The translations under genes were made by a program, and so were the position numbers. 64,000 nt of DNA, from positions 1 to 64,000 of the IMG/VR virus record IMGVR_UViG_3300032236_001081. One strand, written 5' to 3'. Below the pieces are notes generated by a model. The model saw only the letters and a program-made list of their open reading frames with translations, was not told the DNA's origin and ran no database searches. This stretch comes from a virus. Below, one piece after another: positions 1 through 6,534 of this stretch (within the stretch, counting starts at the first letter, position 1; each line of letters starts with the position of its first letter).

Positions 1-114
1 AAAATGAATGGTGCAAATGGAGAAGGTGCTACTATTGGTGCAAATGTTGGGGATGGCGTTTCTTTGAATCGTCAAGCATCAGGTTCTAATCAACGTGCTC
101 TGTGTGGTGTATAG
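1..114 (+). CDS. C-terminal end of an unknown protein (partial)
   Basis: The frame is open from the window edge to a TAG at 112-114. The first in-frame ATG is at 4, but the frame continues upstream, so this is probably the 3' end of a longer gene. The 37 visible residues are rich in Gly, Ala and Asn, with the repeated pattern ATIGANVGDG, as in low-complexity tails of phage virion or fibre proteins. No function can be assigned. An early promoter follows 35 bases downstream. Confidence 0.4.
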   Translation, partial: KMNGANGEGATIGANVGDGVSLNRQASGSNQRALCGV

Positions 115-148
115 TTTAATTTGTCCCACACGAGTCCAATGATGAGAT

Positions 149-205
149 GTGCCAGTTGTAGCACTGGCACAATAAACGGGCACAGACCCCAATCCGTGCT
201 ATGAT
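149..205 (+). promoter_or_regulatory. Early promoter with upstream palindrome (copy 1)
   Basis: A perfect 8-bp inverted repeat (GTGCCAGT / ACTGGCAC around a TGTAGC centre, 149-170) is followed after 29 bases by an extended -10, TGCTATGAT (-10 at 200-205). There is no TTGACA-like -35. The same layout recurs at 2154, 2530, 6741 and 7141. It probably drives the 236-1278 gene group. Confidence 0.7.
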
Positions 206-235
206 AAGAGGACACAAGCAAAGGAAAGGAACTTG

Positions 236-409
236 ATGACGACCGCACAAAAGTTGGAAAAAGCATTTCTTTTGAATGTTTTTTCTCTGGTGAATGAAGT
301 TCAAGGTAAGCACAAACTTCCTTCGCAGATTCATTCTAATCGTAAATCAACTTGGGTGAAGCAAAATCATAATCCCAAGCAAAAGAAAGATGCTCTTTCC
401 TGTGTTTGA
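236..409 (+). CDS. Small basic protein, unknown function
   Basis: A 57-residue protein starting at an ATG 30 bases after the early promoter -10, with AAGGAAAGGAA upstream as a possible ribosome binding site. The N-terminal half is a predicted amphipathic helix (LEKAFLLNVFSLVNEV). The C-terminal half is basic (KSTWVKQNHNPKQKKD) and could bind nucleic acid. No family is recognised. As the first gene behind a strong early-type promoter it is a candidate host-takeover protein, which is inference only. Confidence 0.5.
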   Translation: MTTAQKLEKAFLLNVFSLVNEVQGKHKLPSQIHSNRKSTWVKQNHNPKQKKDALSCV

Positions 410-437
410 ATTAAACTAATCCATTTCTTTTTCTTTT

Positions 438-638
438 ATGTCTTCTTCTTCCTCTTCTTCTGGTGGTATCGGTTTCACTGGTTTGCTGACTGTATTGTTT
501 GTCGGTCTCAAACTGACTGGTCATATTACTTGGCCTTGGTTGTGGGTATTGTCTCCCATCTGGATTAGTGTTCTGATTGGTATTGCTTTTCTTATTCTTC
601 TTCTTATTGCTGCTATTGTTGCTGGACTCTTCAAATAA
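438..638 (+). CDS. Small two-helix membrane protein
   Basis: A 66-residue protein with a Ser run and GG at the N-terminus, then two hydrophobic segments (about residues 12-27 and 37-64) separated by a Trp-rich turn (ITWPWLWVLSPIWI). This architecture matches a short membrane protein that I recall as common in cyanomyoviruses and of unknown role. It would sit in the host inner or thylakoid membrane. There is no signal peptidase site. Confidence 0.65.
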   Translation: MSSSSSSSGGIGFTGLLTVLFVGLKLTGHITWPWLWVLSPIWISVLIGIAFLILLLIAAIVAGLFK

Positions 639-687
639 ACTTCTCTGATTTACAATAACTCTTTACCCACTCATTCTTTCAAATCAA

Positions 688-858
688 ATGCTAGTCAAAA
701 CCACTTTTGATATTCACACTCATCAGCCTGTGTATGCAATCTGTGATGTTAGAAGTAATCAGTGTCTGATGCTTACTACTTCAATCACACAAGCAATCAA
801 AGGGGCACAATGTAAGTCTGCTCATAAAGTTAAAGAGATGCTTTCTAAATCAAACTAA
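688..858 (+). CDS. Small unknown protein, paralogue of the 5038-5166 product
   Basis: A 56-residue protein. Its first two-thirds align with the 42-residue product at 5038-5166. Both share a T-F-x-x-D-I or similar start, then (Q)xVYAI.D, a variable loop, then MLTTSI or YMTTSI followed by AIK. The present copy has an extra Lys-rich tail (KSAHKVKEMLSKSN). The pattern suggests a small beta-beta-alpha fold. The function is unknown. Confidence 0.55.
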   Translation: MLVKTTFDIHTHQPVYAICDVRSNQCLMLTTSITQAIKGAQCKSAHKVKEMLSKSN

Positions 859-872
859 ACTTCAAATGCACA

Positions 873-995
873 ATGAGTAAAGATATGTATCTTATCCTGT
901 TTGTACTTATTGCAATACAAACAGGATTTGCAGTCTCACATAATGCTGATAAATTACTAAAAGAAACTTGTCATTTATCAGTATGTCAGAGATAA
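873..995 (+). CDS. Single-pass membrane or leader peptide
   Basis: A 40-residue protein with one hydrophobic stretch (MYLILFVLIAIQTGFAVS, about residues 5-22) and a short polar tail with two Cys. It could be a membrane-anchored small protein or an uncleaved signal sequence. It overlaps the next gene by 13 bases, which suggests coupled translation. No family is recognised. Confidence 0.45.
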   Translation: MSKDMYLILFVLIAIQTGFAVSHNADKLLKETCHLSVCQR

Positions 996-1174
996 CATTT
1001 GCAAAAGGAATTGAAGTTTATTATAATGGAATGTATGGAGTCGTTGATTTCATTTGCGAACAATACATTACAGTTTGTGTAAGAGTAATGAATCATAAAT
1101 CTAGAGATGTGTGTATATTAGTTTATCCAGATAAATTTCATTTAGTAAAACTAGCAAAAGAATCTGAAAAATGA
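983..1174 (+). CDS. Small beta-rich conserved phage protein
   Basis: A 63-residue protein starting at ATG 983; an upstream in-frame TTG at 968 is less likely because it lies deeper in the preceding gene. The core GIEVYYNGMYGVVDFICEQY followed by ITVCVRV alternates hydrophobic and polar residues, as in a small SH3-like beta barrel. From memory, comparable short proteins occur in cyanophage early regions. Function unknown. Confidence 0.55.
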   Translation: MSEITFAKGIEVYYNGMYGVVDFICEQYITVCVRVMNHKSRDVCILVYPDKFHLVKLAKESEK

Positions 1175-1278
1175 ATCCTCATATAATCACACTCATAATA
1201 TGGAATTGTAAAATGATGATAGAATGTCCCGGTGATGGTTGGATTCCTGGTCGCGGAAAAATAAAAGAATGCGAATAG
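1171..1278 (+). CDS. Short ORF, unknown
   Basis: A 35-residue ORF whose ATG overlaps the TGA of the preceding gene (ATGA), the coupling seen elsewhere in this genome. It contains a CPGDGWIPGRGK segment, a Gly/Pro-rich loop. The overlap is the main support for it being real. The function is unknown. Confidence 0.35.
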   Translation: MNPHIITLIIWNCKMMIECPGDGWIPGRGKIKECE

Positions 1279-1297
1279 AATAGAGACACTTAAACAA

Positions 1298-1341
1298 CTG
1301 GCACACAGGGATCCCCAATCCCCCTGTGGATACCCTATAAT
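1298..1341 (+). promoter_or_regulatory. Early promoter with half-palindrome and spacer hairpin
   Basis: A CTGGCAC half-site (1298-1304) is followed by a hairpin (CACAGGG 1304-1310 pairs with CCCTGTG 1322-1328) and a perfect TATAAT -10 at 1336-1341. The half-site lies 31 bases before the -10, as in the full-palindrome promoters. A GAGGAGG ribosome binding site (about 1355-1361) precedes the gene at 1370. Confidence 0.6.
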
Positions 1342-1369
1342 ACATTCATACACAGAGGAGGTTCTCCAA

Positions 1370-1807
1370 ATGGTTCGCGTGGTCTACAACAGTTGCTACG
1401 GTGGGTTCGGTCTTTCCAAAGAAGCATGTCAGCGTTACTGGGACATCAAAGGTCAACAAGTTTGGATTGAAAATGATACTCAGTTCAAATCACTGGAACT
1501 ATTCACTGTTTGGTTGGTTGCACCAGAAGACCGTATTCCAGCAAAAGATAGAGATGAGTTTTGTGCTATGACTATGGATGAACGGGTTGCTTACAATCAA
1601 GCATATTCCAAACAAACTTGGTATTATAATAATGTTGATCGACATGATCCTGTTCTGGTTCAAGTTGTAGAAGAACTTGGAAAGAAAGCAAATGGAAGTT
1701 TTGCAAATCTACAAATTGAAGAGGTTGATGGTCCTTATCGTATTGATGAGTATGATGGCAACGAATCAGTACAAACTGCTGGTTCTTATGATTGGATTAC
1801 CCCATGA
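1370..1807 (+). CDS. Conserved phage hypothetical protein (YNSCYGGFGLS family)
   Basis: A 145-residue soluble protein with a strong Shine-Dalgarno sequence, one of the few in this early region. It opens with VVYNSCYGGFGLSKEA, an N-terminal signature I recall from unrelated aquatic phages in proteins of unknown function. The central region is Trp- and Tyr-rich, and the C-terminal part (VVEELGKKANGSFANLQIEEV, then Asp/Glu/Tyr-rich residues) is acidic. The next gene starts within its stop codon. Confidence 0.65.
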   Translation: MVRVVYNSCYGGFGLSKEACQRYWDIKGQQVWIENDTQFKSLELFTVWLVAPEDRIPAKDRDEFCAMTMDERVAYNQAYSKQTWYYNNVDRHDPVLVQVVEELGKKANGSFANLQIEEVDGPYRIDEYDGNESVQTAGSYDWITP

Positions 1808-2142
1808 ATAAACTTCTATTCCTTCTTCTACTTCTACCTACTCCTGTATTTGCAGCACCATTCAAGTATCAAACTCCTTGTACTTTAGATTCACAAAACA
1901 CTCTTACAGAAGATGTATGTACTGTGGTTGAAGTTCGGGAGAAAGGTGGAGCACTCAAATCACGCAACATCTATTCAAATAAGTTCTCATTGACGGTTAA
2001 AATGACCTATAACAAGGAGAAAGGATTTATGACATGGGATTCATTCAATAAGATTGAATACTCTTGGGAGTACAAAATAGACCCACTCAAGGGCACATTA
2101 GTAATGCCTGGGTTGTATGTTAAAGAAGTTTCCTGGGATTAA
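1804..2142 (+). CDS. Secreted or periplasmic small protein with signal peptide
   Basis: A 112-residue protein starting at ATG 1804 (ATGA overlap with the previous stop). The start gives a clean signal peptide: Lys, a long Leu run, then TPVFA before APF, a typical A-x-A-type cleavage site after about residue 17. The mature part (about 95 residues) is beta-rich with two Cys (TPCTLDS and EDVCTVV) that could form a disulphide. A phage-encoded exported protein in an early operon may act on the periplasm or outer envelope. No family is recognised. Confidence 0.6.
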   Translation: MNKLLFLLLLLPTPVFAAPFKYQTPCTLDSQNTLTEDVCTVVEVREKGGALKSRNIYSNKFSLTVKMTYNKEKGFMTWDSFNKIEYSWEYKIDPLKGTLVMPGLYVKEVSWD

Positions 2143-2153
2143 GTGATACTACT

Positions 2154-2211
2154 GTGCCAGTTGTAAAGGTGGCATACTATATCCCCAAACCACACTAAAG
2201 CCTGCTATAAT
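2154..2211 (+). promoter_or_regulatory. Early promoter with degenerate palindrome (copy 2)
   Basis: GTGCCAGTTGTAAAGGTGGCA (2154-2174) is an imperfect version of the palindrome at 149. An extended -10 TGCTATAAT (-10 at 2206-2211) follows at the conserved distance. The transcribed leader begins AAGGGGACACAAGCAAAGGA, nearly the same as at 206-225. Confidence 0.65.
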
Positions 2212-2238
2212 AAGGGGACACAAGCAAAGGAAACCAAA

Positions 2239-2514
2239 GTGAATCTTAACAATCTCTTTCCTTATGTTGATATTGATGAAAGTTCTTTGGGTGAAAGTAC
2301 CTCTAAGTTCATTAAAATCTCATTAGACAACAAAGAAGATTGGTCCTACGGAATATATCACAACTCACGCTATGCTATATTTTGTATAAGGGATGAAAAG
2401 ATGGAACTTATAACAAAGCATTTCAATATGCCAAAGTTCAGAAAGTGTAATGTCAAGAGTGATGCTGATGTTGCGAATAAACTGATTAAGTATCATTCTT
2501 TATCTAATGGATGA
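2239..2514 (+). CDS. Unknown acidic small protein
   Basis: A 91-residue protein beginning with GTG at 2239, 27 bases after the -10; no upstream in-frame ATG fits. It is a mixed alpha/beta sequence with LDNKEDWSYGIYHNSRYAIF followed by CIRDEKMELITKHFN. No motif is recognised. It is transcribed alone, bounded by early promoters on both sides. Confidence 0.5.
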   Translation: MNLNNLFPYVDIDESSLGESTSKFIKISLDNKEDWSYGIYHNSRYAIFCIRDEKMELITKHFNMPKFRKCNVKSDADVANKLIKYHSLSNG

Positions 2515-2529
2515 GTTAGTATAGTCGGT

Positions 2530-2599
2530 GTGCCAGTTGTAGCACTGGCACATAACACTCCCAAACCCCACCAATCCGTGCTATGATTACGGAGTAATC
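2530..2599 (+). promoter_or_regulatory. Early promoter with perfect palindrome and start-site hairpin (copy 3)
   Basis: The palindrome at 2530-2551 is identical over 22 bases to that at 149-170. The extended -10 TGCTATGAT (-10 at 2582-2587) lies 30 bases downstream. A perfect hairpin GATTAC-GGA-GTAATC (2585-2599) overlaps the expected transcription start. Confidence 0.7.
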
Positions 2600-2610
2600 A
2601 AGACAAAACG

Positions 2611-2817
2611 ATGAAGTTTCAAGTTACTGAAATTGAGTTTGATTTCACCACCGATGATGGTGAGTATGAACTTCAACTTTCCAAACAAAAACAAATCACT
2701 GCTGACACAATCGGTCAAATCTGGGATGCTGATGATGAAGATGATTTAGTAGAAGAAATTACTTGTGCCACTGGTTGGTGCATTAAGTCTATTGATTATC
2801 GTTACATTCTTTCCTGA
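2611..2817 (+). CDS. Conserved short acidic cyanophage protein
   Basis: A 68-residue protein. The C-terminal signature IWDADDEDDLVEEITCATGW followed by CIKSIDYRY is, from memory, strongly conserved in a family of short proteins found in cyanomyoviruses, function unknown. The acidic centre and a predicted beta N-terminus (FQVTEIEFDF) suggest a protein-binding or DNA-mimic role, which is speculation. It opens an operon that runs to 4728. Confidence 0.7.
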   Translation: MKFQVTEIEFDFTTDDGEYELQLSKQKQITADTIGQIWDADDEDDLVEEITCATGWCIKSIDYRYILS

Positions 2818-2842
2818 ACCTCCAAACAAACAACAAAAACCA

Positions 2843-3007
2843 ATGATAACCTTCAACTACACCGTTGCTCTTTATCGTTTTGCTTATGGTGTAGTTAGTA
2901 TGTCCGAACAAGACAACATTCGGTATAGTTATGGTGAGTGCCTTGATTGTAACATTGGAATTGATATTTTTCATAATAATGTAAACCGTGCCCTGTGCGC
3001 CATCTAA
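2843..3007 (+). CDS. Small unknown protein
   Basis: A 54-residue protein. The ATG at 2843 is preceded by an A/C-rich leader (AACAAACAACAAAAACCA) with no Shine-Dalgarno; the longer frame upstream overlaps the previous gene and is rejected. It contains three Cys, two in GECLDCNIG, suggesting a metal or disulphide site. Function unknown. Confidence 0.45.
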   Translation: MITFNYTVALYRFAYGVVSMSEQDNIRYSYGECLDCNIGIDIFHNNVNRALCAI

Positions 3008-3030
3008 TTCTCCCCACAACAAACAAACAA

Positions 3031-3264
3031 ATGATTCTTGACATTTTTCATTACACCACTTCTCGTTGGGATTGGCAGAATGGTGATGTAAACCAAATGT
3101 GGATTCAAGAGATTGAAGAAGCACCTGATTGTTATAGTTACATTGCTGTTGCTTACAATCCTCGCAAGGATACAAGTATGGTGATGTCTAATCCTCGTGG
3201 GTATTTTGATACTCTACAATGGATTCAAAACTTCTGTGGTTCATTCTCTCTTCTTCCTAACTGA
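3031..3264 (+). CDS. Small unknown protein, Trp-rich
   Basis: A 77-residue protein starting at ATG 3031 directly after ACAAACAAACAA. The sequence is aromatic-rich (TTSRWDWQNGDVNQMWIQEI) with a central beta segment (YSYIAVAYNPR). The C-terminus FDTLQWIQNFCGSF resembles that of small cyanophage hypothetical proteins. Function unknown. Confidence 0.5.
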   Translation: MILDIFHYTTSRWDWQNGDVNQMWIQEIEEAPDCYSYIAVAYNPRKDTSMVMSNPRGYFDTLQWIQNFCGSFSLLPN

Positions 3265-3290
3265 TAATTCTAAACTCAATAAACACACAA

Positions 3291-3491
3291 ATGAACTATC
3301 AAACCGAAAAAACAATCAAAGAAGTTGCGGTTTATGCTTTGACTTGGGGTGTGATTATGTTACTTCTTGTTTTTAGTGTAGTTCTCACTAAACACGAGAA
3401 TGTTGGAATTGAGGCAAGATGTCAAGCAGCAGGTGGGCAAGTATTACAATCACAAGGGAATATCAGTAAGTGCCTTCTACCTGTCAAATAG
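3291..3491 (+). CDS. Single-pass membrane protein
   Basis: A 66-residue protein with a short polar N-terminus, one transmembrane helix (about residues 12-31, VAVYALTWGVIMLLLVFSVV) and a roughly 34-residue tail with two Cys (EARCQAAGG and ISKCLLPVK). The tail Cys pair and topology resemble bitopic proteins with a periplasmic disulphide loop. The leader is A/C-rich with no ribosome binding site. Confidence 0.5.
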   Translation: MNYQTEKTIKEVAVYALTWGVIMLLLVFSVVLTKHENVGIEARCQAAGGQVLQSQGNISKCLLPVK

Positions 3492-3515
3492 TTCTATCCA
3501 CAATCAACAAACAAA

Positions 3516-3806
3516 ATGAAAAAGTACGAACAACTGGAATCTCAGATTCAAGAACTTCAGAAAGAAGTTGAAAGACTGAAACAAGAAGAAACCGAAAATA
3601 AACTTCCTAATCTCTTTAAGATTGATGATGTAAAAAAACTACTTGATACTGGTGAACTTGAATACATTGAGTATGCCTTTGATTGGTCTGATACTTCACA
3701 AGGTTTTGGCTATTGGTATAGCATCTTTTGTGCGGATGAACCACTAACTGATAAGGACATCATTCAACTTCAAAAGTGGGTGATTATCTATCTGGAACAA
3801 AAGTAA
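3516..3806 (+). CDS. Coiled-coil protein, short paralogue
   Basis: A 96-residue protein. Residues 1-26 are a coiled coil (MKKYEQLESQIQELQKEVER) almost identical to the start of the 4261-4728 product. The C-terminal 60 residues also align with that protein: a K-x-LL-x-GELEYI-x-Y-x-F segment, TSQGFGYWYSI, then DIIQLQKWVI. The coil probably makes the two paralogues homo- or hetero-oligomerise. Function unknown. Confidence 0.55.
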   Translation: MKKYEQLESQIQELQKEVERLKQEETENKLPNLFKIDDVKKLLDTGELEYIEYAFDWSDTSQGFGYWYSIFCADEPLTDKDIIQLQKWVIIYLEQK

Positions 3807-3839
3807 AAGTAATTTTATCTCTTTCTACACACAAAACAA

Positions 3840-4214
3840 ATGAAAATTCACAAAAATCGCATCATTAGTATGAATGGTGATGTATTTGGTCATTTTATTC
3901 TTCATACCATTGCCCTGATGGGTAATAAAGGTTTCGAAATTGCCAATCCGGATATTGAAGAATATGATGTGTCTCTGACAATCAATGGCGTAGAGATTCC
4001 AGTGGAAGAAGTTATTATGAGTTGGCACGATAAACTTGATAATAGTGTGGAATATCGCTCCGAACAACTTTTTTACGAAAAGTTTAATGATGTTGGGAAA
4101 ATCTATAGAAATCTTGCTGATGAAATTCGCATTATGATGAACGATATGATGAACGATGCACAACTGGAAATTTGCAATAAACTGAATATCGAATACAATC
4201 CTATTGATCTGTGA
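3840..4214 (+). CDS. Unknown protein between the coiled-coil paralogues
   Basis: A 124-residue protein. A hydrophobic N-terminal half (GDVFGHFILHTIALMG) is followed by VSLTINGVEIPVEEVIMSWHD and a helical C-terminus (NLADEIRIMMNDMMNDAQLE). It has no Cys. No family is recognised. The leader ACACAAAACAA lacks a Shine-Dalgarno. An antisense frame of similar length across it is treated as a shadow. Confidence 0.5.
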   Translation: MKIHKNRIISMNGDVFGHFILHTIALMGNKGFEIANPDIEEYDVSLTINGVEIPVEEVIMSWHDKLDNSVEYRSEQLFYEKFNDVGKIYRNLADEIRIMMNDMMNDAQLEICNKLNIEYNPIDL

Positions 4215-4260
4215 TTTTCTATTAAAAACACTCATTTATCCAACACAACTAACAAACAAA

Positions 4261-4728
4261 ATGAAAAAGTACGAACAACTGGAATCACAGATTCAAGAAC
4301 TTCAAGCAGAAGTTGAAAGACTGAAACAAGAAGAAAAGGCAGAACAAATTGATCTTTCAACTTGTATTATGGGTCAATTAGTTCAACTTCGCAATGGTAA
4401 TTTTGAGTATTACGAACGTAAAAATAGTGCAGGTTTTTATGTTGTTGGTGGTGATTATTATAAGCAGGATGGAAGTTATCATAGTCACTTAACTACTTTC
4501 TATGATGTAGTCAAAGTATTTCCTGTGGAGATTCCGGTTCCTGATTCATTTAATGTTTCTCGTGCCAAGGAAGTTCTAAAAGGAGATATTTCTTTTCTTG
4601 GCTATTCATTTAATTTTGTTGACACTCCACAAGGAGTTCAATACTGGAAAGATATTTACGAGGGTAAAACTAATCTCTCTTTTGGTGATATGATTTTCAT
4701 TCAGAAGTGGGTAATTCAATATTGGTGA
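4261..4728 (+). CDS. Coiled-coil protein, long paralogue with inserted domain
   Basis: A 155-residue protein starting at ATG 4261, chosen because MKKYEQLESQIQELQ matches the start of the 3516-3806 product. The shared coiled coil (residues 1-26) and shared C-terminal region (about 97-155, with TPQGVQYWKDI and FIQKWVIQYW) flank about 65 extra residues rich in Tyr and Gly (NFEYYERKNSAGFYVVGGDY). One copy has therefore gained or lost a middle domain after duplication. It is the last gene of the 2611 operon. Confidence 0.55.
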   Translation: MKKYEQLESQIQELQAEVERLKQEEKAEQIDLSTCIMGQLVQLRNGNFEYYERKNSAGFYVVGGDYYKQDGSYHSHLTTFYDVVKVFPVEIPVPDSFNVSRAKEVLKGDISFLGYSFNFVDTPQGVQYWKDIYEGKTNLSFGDMIFIQKWVIQYW

Positions 4729-4778
4729 ACGGTTAGCATACATAAGGGATGCTGATGTCTCTAACAACCGTAGACCCC

Positions 4779-4807
4779 TTGACAACCACCCCCAAAGGTG
4801 CTATGAT
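4779..4807 (+). promoter_or_regulatory. Canonical early promoter TTGACA-17-TATGAT
   Basis: A perfect -35 TTGACA (4779-4784), a 17-base spacer and an extended -10 TGCTATGAT (-10 at 4802-4807). Unlike the other early promoters here it has a consensus -35 and no GTGCCA palindrome. The leader AAGGGGACAGACAAACAAAGG resembles those of the palindrome promoters. It drives 4832-6344. Confidence 0.8.
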
Positions 4808-4831
4808 AAGGGGACAGACAAACAAAGGCAA

Positions 4832-5005
4832 ATGAGTGAGTTTCAAAAAATCATTCAAGAAGCAAACTTTCAATCAAACTCAAAGAACCAATTTATTCAA
4901 GAACTTTTGAAAGATAAAGTGTTCTGTTCATTGATGATTGAATCTTGTTTGATTGGATTTGTAGATGGTGTGGTAGAAGCTATATTTCCCGATAAAGATA
5001 ACTAA
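4832..5005 (+). CDS. Small helical protein, unknown
   Basis: A 57-residue protein, first gene of an operon led by the consensus promoter at 4779. The N-terminal half is polar and Gln/Asn-rich; the C-terminal half is hydrophobic (CSLMIESCLIGFVDGVVEAI) and may be a buried or membrane-associated helix. No family is recognised. Confidence 0.5.
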   Translation: MSEFQKIIQEANFQSNSKNQFIQELLKDKVFCSLMIESCLIGFVDGVVEAIFPDKDN

Positions 5006-5037
5006 TCTCTCACTCTCACTCACTTAAAACACTCTAA

Positions 5038-5166
5038 ATGACAACTCGTTTCACTTACGACATTCAAACTCAACAACTTGTTTATGCTATTGTTGATAAA
5101 GATGGTACTTGTGTGTATATGACTACTTCTATTGTTGATGCTATCAAACTCACTCAACAGAACTGA
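5038..5166 (+). CDS. Small unknown protein, paralogue of the 688-858 product
   Basis: A 42-residue protein, alignable over nearly its full length with residues 3-40 of the 688-858 product (VYAI, MTTSI and AIK blocks). It lacks that protein's Lys-rich tail. The next gene's ATG begins two bases after the stop. The conserved core across two operons supports both as genuine genes. Confidence 0.55.
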   Translation: MTTRFTYDIQTQQLVYAIVDKDGTCVYMTTSIVDAIKLTQQN

Positions 5167-5167
5167 A

Positions 5168-5479
5168 ATGACTATCACCGCAAACGAACTTCTTCAACTC
5201 TTCGATAAAGTTCAAACACTTGGTTATACTTATGAAAGGTATCAAGATGAAGATGGTGGTTATACAATTCTAATTCGGTATTGGGATAAAAGAAAAACGA
5301 CTGTAGAACTTTATATTAGTAAAAACTCCGATAGGTGGAATGGTAATAATGAGTATGCTGAATTCAATGAAGTGATGGAAGACCTTGATAGTCAACTAGA
5401 AGCAAGGGTGATTGATAAAGAGAAAGAAGAACGATTCGAACAGTATCTGAAACTAAAAGAGGAGTTTGCAAATGACTGA
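5168..5479 (+). CDS. Unknown acidic protein with shared C-terminal module
   Basis: A 103-residue protein. ATG 5168 directly follows the previous stop; a longer frame from 5132 overlaps that gene and is rejected. Residues 1-60 form a beta-rich part (GYTYERYQDEDGGYTILIRY). The C-terminal motif EYAEFNEVMEDLDSQLEARV recurs almost exactly in the next gene's product. It ends in a charged helix. Overlap with the next gene is 8 bases. Confidence 0.55.
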   Translation: MTITANELLQLFDKVQTLGYTYERYQDEDGGYTILIRYWDKRKTTVELYISKNSDRWNGNNEYAEFNEVMEDLDSQLEARVIDKEKEERFEQYLKLKEEFAND

Positions 5480-5798
5480 CGAACAAATCCTAAAAAATGT
5501 AAAAGAATACTGGATTAACAAATTATCTACAATAAGTCCTTCTTATGATTTTGAATCTTATATGTATCAATTATTTCTTAGATTTGCATCTTTAGAAGAA
5601 CTAGAAGGAAACTATGTTCTTTATAGCACACTCAAGAAAATTGAAACTTATCAAGAACTACAAAATGATGAGTATGCTGATTTTTATTATGTGATGGAAG
5701 ATTTAGATAGACAACTAAACGCAAGAGTGAAGGAGTTTATAGATGTAAGTATAAGTCGCAAGGCACAAGAGTTACTTCAATCTAACAAACTTTCATAA
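5472..5798 (+). CDS. Unknown protein, hybrid of two neighbouring modules
   Basis: A 108-residue protein with its start at ATG 5472. The N-terminus MTDEQILKNVKEYW matches the start of the 5807-6004 product. The later segment EYADFYYVMEDLDRQLNARV matches the C-terminal module of the 5168-5479 product. It therefore looks like a recombinant of its two neighbours, or their common ancestor. The remaining sequence is helical and Leu/Tyr-rich. Confidence 0.6.
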   Translation: MTDEQILKNVKEYWINKLSTISPSYDFESYMYQLFLRFASLEELEGNYVLYSTLKKIETYQELQNDEYADFYYVMEDLDRQLNARVKEFIDVSISRKAQELLQSNKLS

Positions 5799-5806
5799 AC
5801 AAACTT

Positions 5807-6004
5807 ATGACTGACGAACAAATCCTGCAAATGGTAAAAGAACATTTCATAGAGGAGGAGGTTGATGAGGATGGTGATTGTTGGATTGAATTTGCCGGAA
5901 AACCAAATGCCTTCTTAAAGTTTGCCAGAGCAATGTATGAGAAAGGCAATCGAGAAGGATATGCTGAAGGATGTATTGATGCTTATAATGAATACAACAC
6001 ATAA
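5807..6004 (+). CDS. Unknown short acidic protein (MTDEQIL family)
   Basis: A 65-residue protein. MTDEQILQMVKEHF is shared with the preceding gene's N-terminus. The middle is very acidic (EEEVDEDGDCWIEF), and the end ARAMYEKGNREGYAEGCIDA resembles the C-terminus of many short phage proteins of unknown function. A TTATG start region lies 8 bases after the previous stop. Confidence 0.55.
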   Translation: MTDEQILQMVKEHFIEEEVDEDGDCWIEFAGKPNAFLKFARAMYEKGNREGYAEGCIDAYNEYNT

Positions 6005-6028
6005 ACTTAATTCACTTACTAAACTGAA

Positions 6029-6127
6029 ATGAAAAGGAAGGAAAAGTTCAAGCTATTAAACAAAGCACAAGATGGTAATGAGTTAATACTGATTGCTTAT
6101 GCTATTGTTGTCTCTCAAGGTAAATGA
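6029..6127 (+). CDS. Very short ORF, unknown
   Basis: A 32-residue ORF with a basic N-terminus (MKRKEKFKLLNKAQDG) and a hydrophobic end. It fills the gap between two better-supported genes and its stop lies one base before the next ATG, so it could be a translated leader. The evidence is positional only. Confidence 0.3.
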   Translation: MKRKEKFKLLNKAQDGNELILIAYAIVVSQGK

Positions 6128-6128
6128 A

Positions 6129-6344
6129 ATGAGCTTTGATTATGATAGGTTTTTACATGATGCAAATGCAAGTTTTATTACTCATGTAGGTGATTTAAGG
6201 TATGGTCAGTATTTGATGAATGAGCTTAATCAACAGTATCCAGAGGTGAGTATTCCAGAGGAGTATGATTGCTTCTATGATAATGATAAAGTTCCTGATT
6301 TCTTGAGGTATATTTCTCAGTATCAATCTATGGGACACATTTGA
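6129..6344 (+). CDS. Unknown small acidic protein
   Basis: A 71-residue protein with ATG 6129; the frame is open further upstream but that part overlaps the preceding ORF. It is rich in Asp, Tyr and Phe (SFDYDRFLHDANASF, then EEYDCFYDNDKVPDFLRYIS) and strongly acidic. No family is recognised. It is the last gene before a 500-base non-coding stretch, and a hairpin follows at 6372. Confidence 0.5.
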   Translation: MSFDYDRFLHDANASFITHVGDLRYGQYLMNELNQQYPEVSIPEEYDCFYDNDKVPDFLRYISQYQSMGHI

Positions 6345-6371
6345 ATGAATGTAGTGTAGAATACATTATTT

Positions 6372-6401
6372 GATGGTTCAAATATGCTATTTGAAACTAT
6401 C
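6372..6401 (+). terminator. Hairpin after the early gene block (possible terminator)
   Basis: GATGGTTCAAATA (6372-6384) pairs with TATTTGAAACTATC (6388-6401) across a TGC loop with one bulge. The only T-run (6414-6418) lies 13 bases downstream, so classical intrinsic termination is uncertain. It may instead protect 3' ends. Confidence 0.4.
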
Positions 6402-6534
6402 ATAAATAGACTCTTTTTATGTTGGTATCGTAATAATAATATACAATAAAAAGGTTTAAATAAATATAGTCCTTTGTTCTATTGTTATTACTATTGCTTA
6501 TCTAAAAAGAGGTATTGTTCAGTATGTCTTAAGT

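Noticed and set aside
2789-3175. 128-residue minus-strand frame
   Set aside because: It covers two + strand genes and their gap, has an unusual Cys/Gln-rich start and no promoter; treated as a shadow.
3825-4235. 136-residue minus-strand frame opposite the 3840-4214 gene
   Set aside because: It mirrors almost exactly the + strand gene, which fits the operon spacing and leader pattern. The antisense protein is Phe/Ile/His-rich without a ribosome binding site.
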